Shown here in pieces: positions 22,725 through 35,300 of a DNA stretch of 64,000 nucleotides. The translations under genes were made by a program, and so were the position numbers. The notes below the pieces were generated by a model. It made no database searches. It was not told the origin of the DNA and saw only the letters and a program-made list of their open reading frames with translations. Every line of letters starts with the position of its first letter. Position 1 is the stretch's first letter. The DNA lies in NCBI RefSeq assembly GCF_043641665.1, contig NC_092191.1, forward strand, positions 2,366,001 through 2,430,000. The letters run 5' to 3'. The DNA is from Enoplosus armatus (lineage: Eukaryota > Chordata > Actinopteri > Centrarchiformes > Enoplosidae).

Positions 22725-25700
22725 ACACAAGCCCTTTGTGACTGTGTGGTATAAAAGTGATGATGAATGGCGCATATGATAGCAACACGCTCTCCTCTCT
22801 GTCTAACCTTTCTCAAATACTCGTGACATTCTCCCGGCGGCGCTCCTTGTCTACCTCCCTCACAGGCATTGTGCTGAATTAGCCAGCCGTGGAAAACGGC
22901 TACTCTGTTGTCAAATGATTCACATGGATGAGCCGCAGAAAGCTGAGCAGTCGGAGCTAATTGGTATTCAGGAAGACGCGGCACTACCTGTTTCAAAGAC
23001 TTTTCCTGTTTGGGAGGCTCACTGTGCCTCCAGGGAAAGTTTGAACACAATCGCAGCTGATGAATAGCTAATAACGTCTATTAGCTCATTTTAATTACCC
23101 CTTTGCTTTTATCACGAGGCTGATTTATTTTCTTAACACACACGCCGCAGCAGTTGCGGATCATTTTAAAGGTGCAGCACGAAGCCCTGTAAGAGATTTG
23201 GTAAGATTAATGCGCAAATGCCTTCGGAAGCAAAGGTTTAACACAGATATTCAACTCTGAGCTTGTAAAGACAGTCAAACTGATCTCGTCTGTTGAAAAA
23301 GGCTTTTCCGTCTAAACAAAAATCAAAGTGAAGGAAGAGAAGAGACAAGCAGGGAACAGGGCAGTTAGAAGTGGGCCTGATAACTCCAGCTGTGCTATAT
23401 CAAACATTTGCAGCACAGCAGGAGGCCCCAAAAAGAGGCTTTCTTCTCCCTATCTCGCCTAATCTCGTCCACCAATTAACAAACTTATTACAGTGACGGT
23501 GAAATGTCTGAATATAAGAGTTGACTGACAGCTCCGCTCATCGTTCATCTGCTGCTCCCTCTATTGTTTAATGTACACAAATTAGTCAAACATCAGAGAG
23601 GCACCACTTACATGGAAAGTACAGGAGCAAAGAACATTTTTAATGAAAGCCCATCTTCACCGCTTTCTCAATAGTTCACACAGTCACTTAGTCATCCAGT
23701 AAGCCGGGCCGTCAATTGAACATGCAGATTGCTCATCACCTACAGGAATGCAGAGAACATCCACGTACCGAAACAACAGCCCAGAACACACAACAGATGG
23801 AGGAAACTATTATTTTATCAAATATTTATAAGATGCAAATGTGAATAAAAATTGATGGTGCTGTCCCCGAACACCTGTTTCCCTGCCGACTTACCGAGCT
23901 CTTGTTTACCACCTGTCTTCTTGCACACTTCCCCCCTCCCTGAACACCAGCAGGCCTGTGGGCTATGAGTGCAGCTTGTTTGCTAGCTATCTAGAGCGCT
24001 ACGTACCTATTTTCCAGGAAACACACGTGTTTACTCGTTGCCTTTCTGCCTGTATTCCTTTTTGCCAGCCACACACTGTATTAACCGCCCTCCTCCTTGC
24101 TTCCTGTCTCTTTGCTGTTTTCTTACCTGGCTTTCACTAATATCAAAGGTTGCAACCTAATTGGCTGTTAGTATGCTAATGACTGCCTATGCATGTTCTT
24201 GTTTACTGATTGCATGGCTGTTTGGCTGTCACCTGATCTTTGTGCCGGTGTGAGAACCTGCTCACCATTAGACTTTGGTTCTACTAATTGTGTTCATATG
24301 CAACTTTTCTGCATCAGTGATTTATGGTCTTAATACAGGAAGAAGTGTCATGTTCAGTATACAGTAGTGTAGCCACATTGAGCTGACCGTCATATTGTTA
24401 TATTGTGCTGTATTGTATTGTTTCTTACAGTGTCCCAATTATATCAATGATGTTCGACTAAATATTAGAAACAACTCTCAGTATAACAGATTCAACTTCA
24501 TGCTCACTTTGGAGACTGTAGTTTGTGGTGCTGCTGAATTGAATTAACATCTCTCTGAATCAGAAAAAGAGCTTTGTAGGAGACGGACTTGGTTTATTGT
24601 AATATTTAACCATGACTATGTTCTTTTCCTTACCTTAATCAAGTACTATGGGTTTGCTAAACTTAACCAGGCCTGAAACACCAAGGCTGTACACAGAAAA
24701 AGTAGTTTTGGAAATGTAGATCGTTGGAAGGCCCTGACAAACAGACCACAATCTGCCTATCTGTACCCAATTGATTGAATTTCCATTCTTATTTTATTCT
24801 TTTCAGAATCAAAAAGCAAATCCAGTTGCATTTGACCTAGTGTGTGTCCCACTGTCCTACTTACTGAGAATCCTCATGGACACACATTAATCATACACAA
24901 TGTGTAAATAATGTAGGAATAACCAACTGGAAAAACAGCAATCAGTCTGATGCGAGTAAAAAAGTATGTAATTTGGTGCACATGAACGTCTATAAATGGT
25001 TGTCCATTCTCAGTGTCACATTGGCACTGTGCTGGAGATTTGAAGCAGGAAGTCCTACAACATAAAAGCCTGCTGTATCGTCCAGAGGGGATCTGTAGCC
25101 TCACGACAGAGGGGCACATGGAAAGAGCAAGAGTGCATTGTTCATGTCTTTAAAGGGTTAGCACTGCTGCCAAAAGCTGACAGGAGGCCAGAAACCTGGT
25201 GCCAGTTCCTTTTTTTTTCTTTCTGTCAAGAACAAAAGCAGCAGCATGGTGGCTTTTTAAATGGCACGAGAGGAGGCAATCAATACAGTGTTTACTAAAG
25301 ATCCCAGAACTTTTTCTTTCAACAACTTGTTTGTTTTGAAAGGAAGAATCAACATCAAGTGTTCTTGACTTCTACTTGTGCAAGGTGGCGATGTTATTCT
25401 AACTTTTAGAGATTAAGAACCTGTGATGCAGTGGTTGTCTTGATACATTCATATTCTTACAAACATCAACAAAGGATGCAAGAATCACGTATTCATGATG
25501 ATAAGAACAGTAATTTGTTTTTTGCAGGGCTGGTTGGAAATGATTTATCATAAATAATATATTCAGCACCCCATACAACACCCTCTGTCCTTAGACCCTT
25601 GAATCGAATGAGGAAAAACCCCTCCCCCCAGAAACTGAGAAAGTATAGAAAAAACTGAAGAATCCTCAGGAAGAGCGACAGAGGAGGGATCGCTCTCCCA

Positions 25701-28700
25701 GGACGGACAGACATGCAATAGAGGTCATGTACAGAACAGACTAACAAAGTAAAATGACAGTATGGGCAACCAGGATGACAAAATTATAGATTTTGACTGT
25801 AGGGAATATTTGTATATGTATATGTATATATGAATGTCGCCACAGACGGCAGACTTGAAAACTCTGGTATATTGCCAAATACAGAGAGATTCACCTGGCA
25901 GTCACAGGTAAGGGCTTAAATGCAATGTGACGTTCATTCGAGTCCCACACTCCAGACTTCTTCAGATACATAAGACTTTAACCACGCAAGCGCCAGAGTC
26001 ACCAAATTGACTTTCCAGTCGGTCCAGGAAGATGCACTGCCACCAAACATCTGTGAACGTGTAAAAACACGGACGTGGGAAAAAGACAGCTGGCAACCTT
26101 TTGCTTCAGCTGCTTTTTTTTGCTCTCTCACTCAGTCGTTTGCTGTTTCCCAGAGACACTGATGCTGCTAATGGGCCCTAGGACGGTAAAAGGCTTTTCA
26201 GATTAGTGCTCCAAAAGCAGCTTTAGGATTCTTCCCGGTCCCAGCTGTGGGAGCCTCCCTTGTTGAGAGTTTGGCTCTACAAAACATTCGGTAATTCCAG
26301 GAAGAGAACTCAAAACTCAAGAAGACAACTTTGAAGGTTGAATTGTGATGTTATGTTTGTGTGGAAAGTGTGCAGTTAATGTGTTGTGGTGTATGCATTT
26401 ATGTGTGTGTTGATTTCCATATGAGACAGTGTGCGTGAGTTATTGGTTTAATTTCCCCCTTTATGTGACTGTAAATGAATGCTATTTGAATAAGCTACTG
26501 AGGATCATAAAAGTGTCTGTGTTGAGATAGTGGAACTAGTTAAGTTCCTTCTCACATTCGAAATGGAGCGAGCTGATGGGCAGCGACACAGACGGGAGCT
26601 GAAAGGAAAATTCTTTCACTCCACTCCATCAGTTGTGATATCTTTAAAGTCTGATTCACACTCCCGATGATATACTTTCTGTCTGGCCTTCTTTGTGTGA
26701 CATCACACTTAAAAACAGACCTGAAAGATCGGAAAGAGGAACACTATATAAAGTCAAAGAATATCGTGGGTGGAGGCCCAGTCAACCAAACTCATCCACA
26801 TTTCCAGTGCAGCCAGCCCTGCAGCAAATGTATTCCTATTACTCATTTGATTTCTTTTTCAGAGATATAAAAAGGGACTCATTCCAAAATGATATATCAA
26901 TTCTGGAAAGACTTCGCTGCCTGACATTCATGAGCCAATGTTTCTCAAACACAGCTGATTATAAAACCAGAAATTGAACCAATTTGTAAGGAAATGTCTT
27001 GAAATGTAGGACAACAGTAGGACTTTTGAGCACTCATCATGTGGGCATTCAGTGTTGATTTATTCATATAGCCTTATTTTGGAGTGTGAAACTTTCGTGG
27101 TAGACAACAAAACAGCAACAGGTTTACTGCACATATAAATCTGTGTTGTGTTGTCTTGCTAGGCATCTGCAACATGCATGCCTAGAACAATCATAACATT
27201 TCAAATGCATGAGAGAAATGATAATCGGGTCACAAGACTTCCCATATCGAAACGAGGACACGAGTGTTTGCATCGAGATCAGCGTTAACAGTACATTTGC
27301 ATATTTGATCATAGACCATGAATTAATAACATAGCAGGGTTTGTTGTGCTCTTCACTTCAGCGATATGATTCCTGTTTCAGCCTCACTGCAATAATAACT
27401 GCTTGATAATTTGCCAGAACATATTCCTCCTGGTCCTCCTTTGTGAGAGTTATGAAACCAGTATCATCTCTACTGTAACTGTATGTTTACAGTCGCTGTT
27501 AGTATCTTTGAGGGGAAGCACAACTGTGGTTCGAATAGTTCAGAATGAGGTATGAGTAACTCTTTTAGCGCCTTCACGAATACTAGATTGCTGCTTGTGC
27601 AGTTTGGACAATACTAACCTATGAGAGTCCAAAATGGAGTCAGTCTGTCTGAGTATAAACAGCTCCAGAATAAAGGGAAGGTTTGCAGACTGAAACAGGA
27701 CACGTATTGTCCCTTTTGCAACAAGCTAACTGACAGTGACAATTAGCAGGCTAGCGAGCTCATAAAAAAAAAATGTCTTTGTTTTGTTCACCGGAATCGA
27801 TGGAGACCAACCAGAGCTGAAAATAACACCAGCTGGACACAAAGACGATGCCAGATAAATGCTGATGTTGTGCCATGTTGTTCCTCTGCCCCCTACTGGC
27901 CACAAATATCTACCATAGAAGCTTTAAAGAAAAACCTAACGTTCAACTGAACTTGTGTTTAACTGAAAGTTGAAACACCACCTGCTGAAATGTTAATCCT
28001 GAAGAAGTAATGTAGTATTGCACGGCACTCCTCTGTGCTAAGATGATCAATCAAATATAGGATTTCTTGTGATTCTGACATTTTTTAAACGTAATGTCAA
28101 CACGTGATTAAAAAGACGATTCGTTTACAAGCACAGATTCTCTGCTTTTTTTCCCTCCTCACTGATTTCACGAAGTGTCTCTTGGGTCATCGGCTATTTT
28201 TACCCTCTTGCCCTCTAACCTTCCTCTAACATGGTGGAGTGCAGCAGCATTAGCATATGAGTCAGAGCACCAGAGGGCGACACATGCTCAAACGTTTAGT
28301 CTCCTTGCAAAATGTGCAGAGCAGTGAAAGACGGGCGACTTGCACGTCGGGTGTTATTTACCTCAAAACCTGCTCTGTGTGAGTGTGCGGGTGGATATGT
28401 GGGTGTCGGGGAGGAATGTGTGTCTGTGTTTAACACCAAAGGACCTAAGCAGATGCTTCACTAAACACATCAGAAAGAGCTCCTTCCTTCATTATTTTTA
28501 AATGTCAGTGTTGTCGCTGTATTTCTCTGTACTCCCTCTCCACTGCAAATGTCACATTCTCAACCCGGTGTCTGTTTTCTGCTGTTCCTCTCATTGTTTT
28601 CAAACTCACAAATCAATACTTACAAAATTCAGACGGGGGAAAGTAAATAAGAGCCTTTGTCCCGGTGCAGGCACTGTTAAGGTGTGGATGTGAGAACTCG

Positions 28701-29204
28701 AGCTCTAATTTTTCCACACTCTCCTGCCAGTCACTGGAGTGTGTGTGTACTGTGCGCAGTAATCTATTTGTACACTAAAGGGCATGTTGTGTAGCAGTTA
28801 TTACGACCTCTGCAGGGTAAATGTGTGAAATGAGTAAATCAGCAGCATGCGAGCAGCAAGCACAGATGATTGCACCACCTGAAGCTTTGTGACTAATTGA
28901 TTGATTGTTTGTCTGCAAGCAGCAGCAGCAGCTGGTATCGAGTTCAAGGTGCACAACCAAATCCTGTCATGGAAGTACGTGACCCTCACTCTGGTTAAAA
29001 ACTGGCTGGTTTAAAAATGCCGAGACGTTTATGCTTTTATCATGTAGTAAGTGTAACTGAAACGACCTTTTCCTTTAACCTGACAACTATAAAACAAACG
29101 AGACCAAAAATATGAGGTCCTGAATGGAGGTAATGATTAACATTTAGATTCAAGACCAATTTTTAACGTTTTTTGGCATTAAAAAGTATTTATTATCACT
29201 TCTT

Positions 29205-29558
29205 TAGCAATGGCCTGTGACAATGTTCCTACACTTGATGTTGTCGTACTATGGAACTGTCCATGCTTTAAGTACAAACCAATAAGCAACCCACCAATAT
29301 ACAGTATTGTCTCGACAACGATTGGGTAGATTACTGTGACATTTTGGGTGTCAGATTGACATGGCTTGACAACTGTGGGATGAATTGCCATGATATTTTA
29401 TACTCATATTCAGATGTATTGCAATCATTTTGGTGATCCCTTCACTTTTCAGCTAGAGCCATCATCAGGTCAGTTTGTCCAGTACTTTGTTTATGTCTAA
29501 ATACCTGCAAAACTAGTGACAGTCTCATCAGCCTTAAGTGCAATTTGTGTTTAACTAA
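29205..29558 (+). mobile_element. Teleost interspersed repeat, degenerate copy
   Basis: Diagnostic phrases in order are CTCGACAACGATTGGGTAGATT, TTGCCATGATATTTTA, TTTTGGTGATCCCTTCACTTT, AGAGCCATCATCAGGTC and AATACCTGCAAAACTAGTGAC. These match a repeat I know from many fish genomes whose consensus contains ACAACTATTGGATGGATTGCC and later GCTAGCATGCTAAC. The same family occurs at 41583-41800 and, reversed, at 43300-43745. The class of element is not certain to me. Confidence 0.65.
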
Positions 29559-29717
29559 ACATTGTGGGTATGCAATCCCTTTAACTGAGGAAAAAATGAG
29601 GAAACCTCTTCCATTTTTATGTCAGTTAAAGGGGTTTTGGGCTGAGTTACGTCATCTTCCAGGACGGATGTCGTGTGTACAGAATATGATCTGTTTCACA
29701 AGGATTCACCACATCAT

Positions 29718-29896
29718 AGAGTGCTCCCTTTCAAAAACAGTTTTTCTTTATTTCATTCAGAAAGAGTACAATGTGTTTTGAGCCCAGCTCTTCATCAGGT
29801 GCAGAGGCATCACGATCCTGGTGCCCCTGTACCTGATGATGATGATGATGATGATGATGAGCCAACTCTTTCTAAATAAATGAAAGGGAGCATTCT
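29718..29896. repeat. Imperfect fold-back (inverted repeat), arms about 60-90 bp
   Basis: The outer arms 29718-29733 and 29881-29896 pair at 15 of 16 bases (AGAGTGCTCCCTTTCA against AGAATGCTCCCTTTCA). Inward, TTTATTT/AGAAAGAG words and CATCAGGTGCAGAGGCAT against the reverse complement of GTGCCCCTGTACCTGATG also pair. A (TGA)n run at 29834-29860 has expanded within one arm. Confidence 0.7.
29834..29860. repeat. (TGA)n microsatellite
   Basis: Nine TGA units, read as an Asp run in a chance ORF. It lies within the right arm of the fold-back at 29718-29896. Confidence 0.95.
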
Positions 29897-31940
29897 ACAG
29901 TGTTGTGAAATAGATAAGTACTATCTATTTTTTGGGCTCAGCAATGCATGTTTTACACACTGTTTGTGTGTACTGAACATATGTGAAGAGTCTGGATCTA
30001 GGAGGACGTATTCCTGGAGGAAAGCACCACAGTGTGTAAGTCCTACACCCTGTTTTCTCCTTGATGTCTTTTGAAAGGTTTGTCCATGACTAAACTATGG
30101 TGACAGCAAGATATTATTGAGAGAAATATCTTGCTGATACTTTGTGTTTTTGACTACGATTGCGCCCCTGTTGAGAAAAGAGAGAAAAAGTGGAATGGTT
30201 CGGGCAAAAAGTTTCTGGGACAGTTTTAGGATTATTTTTATGGCTTCGCTGCTTTATTGGACTTAATAGAGAAACGGTGAGATGAGCATGAGAGGTTTGA
30301 TGACATGAAACATAAATCATGAGCTGCTGTCAGAGTCATTTACCAGTTTATGGCACTACATGCTTCTTCGGCTGCTATGCCATGTGGGACAGTTTTATTG
30401 CCTCATGGGATAGATTTGTGAAGGAGTCGTTCCTTGTGCATTTATTTAGCATGAAACTGAATGTTACTGTTCAACATTACTGTTTTTCTTCTTCAGACTG
30501 AAGTGCTGAGACTGGAGGAAATTGGATTTTATTCAATGGCATTACTAATGCATTTGGGAGGTGTTTTAATTTTAAATGTATTACAAATCGTTTATAACTG
30601 GAGAAAGGACATCATTTGATTTAAGGCAAAAAATGGTTGCAAAAGTGAAGAAGGCTGTTTGCCAAAACGTTGGTCTTGAAGTTGAAATAAATGCAAAAGA
30701 GTTATGAGTGTGCAGCTTTCCATTCTCTTTTTCTGATGTCTCCCTGCAAGCCAAGCTCATTAGAATATGTGTGAAAACATTTTACTTTATTTTTTTAAAT
30801 GTCTCGGCACCGCAAACAAGTCAAGGCAGTGTGTTGAAGCAGTTACCTGTCATGATCATACAGGTGTCCAATAATAAAGCTATGAGTCTCATTTTAATGG
30901 TACGCAAATATTTTAGTTGGGTGCTTCAAAAAACTGTATCACTTTGGATTTGCCATAACTTGGTCCTCAGTGAAATGTACCTCTAATGATAGCGTGACAT
31001 AAATAATGTGTCTCTTCTCATTGTTCACAATTAGGAGCGAACTGTTAACGGCTTTGAGGTTATTGCAGTTAAATGACGCAGCAAGCTGCAATGGGCCGCT
31101 GGTAAATAGCCACTTCTGTGTTTTTAAAGGTGTGTTTCACTTCAGAGCTGCTTGTTTTATGCATCGTTTAGTTCTGCACAGTTCTACTAACTGACCCGCC
31201 TTCTGTAGCAGCAGAGCTCCACGACTCTCCGTCTCAGGCTGATACTCAACTCAATATGCTGTTTTTATTTTATTCACTACACAAATAAAGTGTTACCTGT
31301 TTACCTTTTGGTCCTAGGCCTCCTGTCATAATTAAACCACTTGAAACAGACAGTAATTTGAATTGTTTGTTTCCGTTTTGACTCTCGGAAGTTATAGTCG
31401 TGGAAGGAATTCGGACTTACGTTTTAATTGCTTATACTACTAGCTGAGAACAGAACGGGTGAATTTCTATTTAAGTGGAAATAAATGGCATCGAGTCCTA
31501 TCATTGCATCATGTTGGAAATCCAGTGGCCCTCAGGTGGACCATCTGTCCAGACAGACAGGCAGACGGCCAGATGGCCTAACATATTTACTGGCCCTGGG
31601 GTCCCGCCGACAGACAGACTGAGAGGAAAACTGGAGGCTTTCCACATCAGCCTCCTGCAAAACAAACACACACAAACATACTCTCTCTGTCACAGATGTG
31701 CACACAAACAAACACACACAGAGTGGAATGTGATCCTCTGACCACACAGCTATAATATCATCTGGAAGAAACGGCTGAAATGAGACGGGAGCAGGGAAAA
31801 TCTCACAAAAACCACATCCAGAACTGTGTGTTTCTTTTTGTCGAAGACGTATCATCTCTCTCGTGTCCTCAGCGTCACTCAACAGGCTTTGTTTAGTCCA
31901 TCACAAGGGCAATCTGGAGATTTCCATTCAAAACAATCAA
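29897..31940. other. Gene-free stretch
   Basis: No coding gene is supported. At about 30650-30705 the phrase GAAGAAGGCTGTTTGCCAAA followed by ACGTTGGTC and GAAATAAATGCAAAA resembles the terminal part of a fish retroelement. A related phrase in the opposite orientation lies at 29745-29800. Short ORFs show nothing recognisable. Confidence 0.5.
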
Positions 31941-31944
31941 CACT

Positions 31945-32320
31945 TTAAGGGTGCTTTCACACCTGTACTGTCGTTCATTTGGTCTGGACCGAGGACAACA
32001 GTTATACGTTGATGCCCTTTAGGCTCAGGTCCGATTGTTTAGTCTGCACTGGGGTTTGATTGACAGCTTTCAAATCAGCCAAAATGAACAGAACTAAACA
32101 GGCAGAGCCACTTAAAGTGGACCTATTATGCTCATTTCCAACTCCATGTTTTTATTGTGGGATTCCACTAGATTTAGACCCTAAATCCTTATTTATCTTA
32201 TACTGGCCCTTCATGCTGCCCCTCGCTTGGCAGCACCCGGTGCCTCTGAGCACAGCCCTCCCCACCTCATCCTCTTGCTTGTGTGGAGGAAAGCAAACTG
32301 TAAACCTACTAAGTAACATC
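31945..32320 (+). mobile_element. Two adjoining teleost interspersed repeat fragments
   Basis: The first part (about 31945-32050) begins GGGTGCTTTCACACCTGTAC and carries TTTGGTCTGGACC. The second (about 32110-32320) begins TTAAAGTGGACCTATTATGC and carries TTTTTATTGTGGGATTCCAC. Both phrases open well-known repeats in fish genomes. The copies are degraded, have no coding capacity, and their exact ends are uncertain. Confidence 0.6.
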
Positions 32321-35300
32321 ATTTCTCGTTCTTGATTGGAAATGGTAACTTCTCAACTCCACCCGTACATGGAGCAGACAGCATGTACTGTGTCCTGTAC
32401 TGTATATATAATATGTATTATCTCTGAAGTAGGTTTGACATGTTAATCTCCTGCTACCTGCTATGAATAAAGTCTAGAGCAAGAATCTTGACTTTTTTCG
32501 ATAACAATAACACTAGAAAAAAAAAACATTTTAACTATCAGAACAGCAACAACAGAACAATTTCATGTTCTATATTGGTTCATTTCTGCTCAGATATTAA
32601 GCTTCAGTATCCTACATTACAGCCCTCTGCACAAACTGGCCCTCTCTCAGCTGTCTGATCTGTGTTCAGTCTGCTTCAGTGTCTTTTACAGCTTCTGAGC
32701 TCCAGTTCTACTAATCTCCCAAGTCATTTTCCTTTCAGTGATTTTGTAATCAGCTCCTCATCACGACTTTCTCCATCGCACTCTTAATAGGTTTCCCTGT
32801 GGCTAATATCAGCTCCTTTACTCCGTACGCCATTAGCCTCTTTAATGAAAGCATGACCCCTATCTGTATCTGCGGCCCTGCCTCTGTCTCCCTCTCGGCC
32901 CATCCAAAGCTCTAGACATCACAACGGCAAGGTGATGGAAAATGTCACTTCTCGTCCTTATTCAATTTGATATTAGCTGTTATGGCTCCTCGTGGGCTCA
33001 CGCCGAGCCAGAGCTGGAAATAGTGACTGAAGCAGGAGCCATTAGGCTGTTTTTCCGCTTTGTTCCTTTGAGCTTGTGTTTGTGACATTTTCGTGCAGTT
33101 TCTTCCACATGGTAGGCCTGCAGATTTTGACAGTTGTCGCTCCACTGTTGAAGTGGGCGTATGACAAGATGAACAATAACAAAATCTGGATTGGAAAAGC
33201 AAAAGTCCTTCTCACTTTCTGAAAAAAAAGTTGGTGTAAAAAAAGACGTGTGTGATGTGATGAGAATGTCACTACAGTATACACCGGGTCTAGACCTCTA
33301 ATATGTCTAACTTTTGAGTTTTTTGGAACTTAGATAGATATTAGTCTCACGCATAAACCACGAGACTCATGCAATTGACACTTTTCACACAAAAACACAG
33401 TTATAATGCAGCGCGAATCAGCTCCGCCCAGCTGATATGACACCAGCGTACGCCGGCATAGTAATTGAGTGGACCCGCTCTCACGCTGAGTTGCAGACAG
33501 TTTGACTAGAGTGGTAACGATACTGGTAGAGTTTTGCAATAGAAAAATTTATATTGATATATTGAAATATTTATTAGCACAATAATGTGAAAACAAAGAC
33601 ATTTGATAGGGAAGACAGCAGTTAACAGTGCAGGAGAGGAAGGAAGGAGTCCTCCCCTTATTTAAACAAATAAAAACGACATTATTATCATTATAGAAAA
33701 GAAGTACGGATACTTGAAGGTAAGATGGATTATGTTCCTCTATAAGCCATTCAATTTAAGACAATGGGATGGTGGCAATACAATGTTTTTTTATTTTTAT
33801 ACTTTTAAAAAAGGAGTTACAGTGAGAAGGTATTACTCCTCATAATAAGAATGTATTATACTCTATATATAAGATTATTAAGATATAAGAGTATTATACA
33901 CTGGAACAAAATCTAACATTAATTTACAGTGATCTTGTTACAACTATTGACAGTGTGTGATTTCTTAATCTATGAATATATTTCATATTGTATTACATTT
34001 CTCATATATTGTGATTGAATTTGCAAATGGAACATTATCTGTTGATAGTGCCATAAATAATGTGCCTCAGATCTATCAGTCCTATTCTTCAAAGTGTAGC
34101 TTACATCTCTAAATGAAATCCACAGCATGTGATGTTGAGCATGCAGAGAGGAAGGCAGCTTTTTCTGATGTATATTTACCACTTTTATGGCAGAATGATT
34201 AAACTAAGCTTGATAGCCATCTTAATCATAATGTGTTGCTTTCAAGTAGCTGAGAAAATGGACCCCCAGACTTCTCACCTTATTGTGTGCAAATGCATAC
34301 CGGACTCGAGCAAGTATTAAGGTATTAGTAGAAGAGTTAGGTTAGATTTTCTTCCAACACTAGAGAGTGAATCTCCAGAAGTACACGTGTGTAGTTATAC
34401 TGTACCATTATTATATAAGGTTGTTGCTTAAAAAGATTATTATCTGGTCTCTTTGGTGGAAAAACCCAGATGCGTTATATATATATATATCATATATTCC
34501 TACCTTCTCCCCACCAGCACTATTATCCTATTTTGCACATATTGCTGCTGTCAAGTAATTTCACTCCTTGGGATCAGTAAAGAGTTATCAAAGTCAAAGT
34601 GTCTATCTACATACAGTATACATACGATACAATAACCCTCACATATACACCAGTATCAGGTCCGTGTGTCAACATCATGTCCTGGTTAGAGAGTTTACTT
34701 TGCTTTGAAAAACAAAAACAAACACATGCTAGTGTTCCTGATCACTGGCTGCTATCTGCGCAGGTGTGTCTTGGAGTTTCATTAGTAATTAATCAGACAC
34801 ACAGTGTGATCGTTAATGATATGATTGTGACCACAGGGGCAGCCTGATTCCTGCTGAAGTGGAAGATATGTTACGGGTTTCATTGCTGGTGATGAAACTG
34901 AGAAGCCAGATGTGTAAATGCACAGCAGTGCCAACAGCGTCACAGTCATACACATTGGGTTCTTCCTCAGTAGATAATAAATCAAACATCTGGATCATCA
35001 TTGTGGACATATGGATAGGATTAACCGGATTACTGGAATTCTAGTGTGCATGTGATATATCCATACTTAAGGTTACGATGTCGCGGTTGTTCGTACTTTC
35101 TAAATTCCTGTTCAGTATAGGCTCTAGTCCTATGAAGTCTGTAAAACCATTTATTTGCTTGAAACCTGTCCTCCCAGCTGTATCATTACTTCCTTGTTCC
35201 TTTGGAGCTGTAATCGTGAGGACTTCAATAATTAATGACAAACTATTCGTCTAAGTGCTGCTCTGGAGCTGCGGTTCCAACCACACGACTTTATTACAAA

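Larger units (their letters stand above)
21376..29170. other. Gene-free region with no supported coding sequence
   Basis: Nearly 8 kb upstream of the secreted-protein gene. It contains the AC microsatellite at 21781-21829, a C11 run at 22714-22724, and stretches that look like possible conserved noncoding DNA (about 23060-23130 and 26150-26290). The ORFs (for example 22273-22665 plus and 22640-23050 minus) have no recognisable domain, and their codon content looks random. A stretch at about 27600-27940 ends with CCCCCTACTGGCCAC, a word common at the end of a teleost interspersed repeat; it may be an old copy. Confidence 0.65.

Noticed and set aside
22640..23050. 136-residue ORF on the minus strand
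   Set aside because: Runs through a poly(C) run and CA-rich sequence; codon content looks random.
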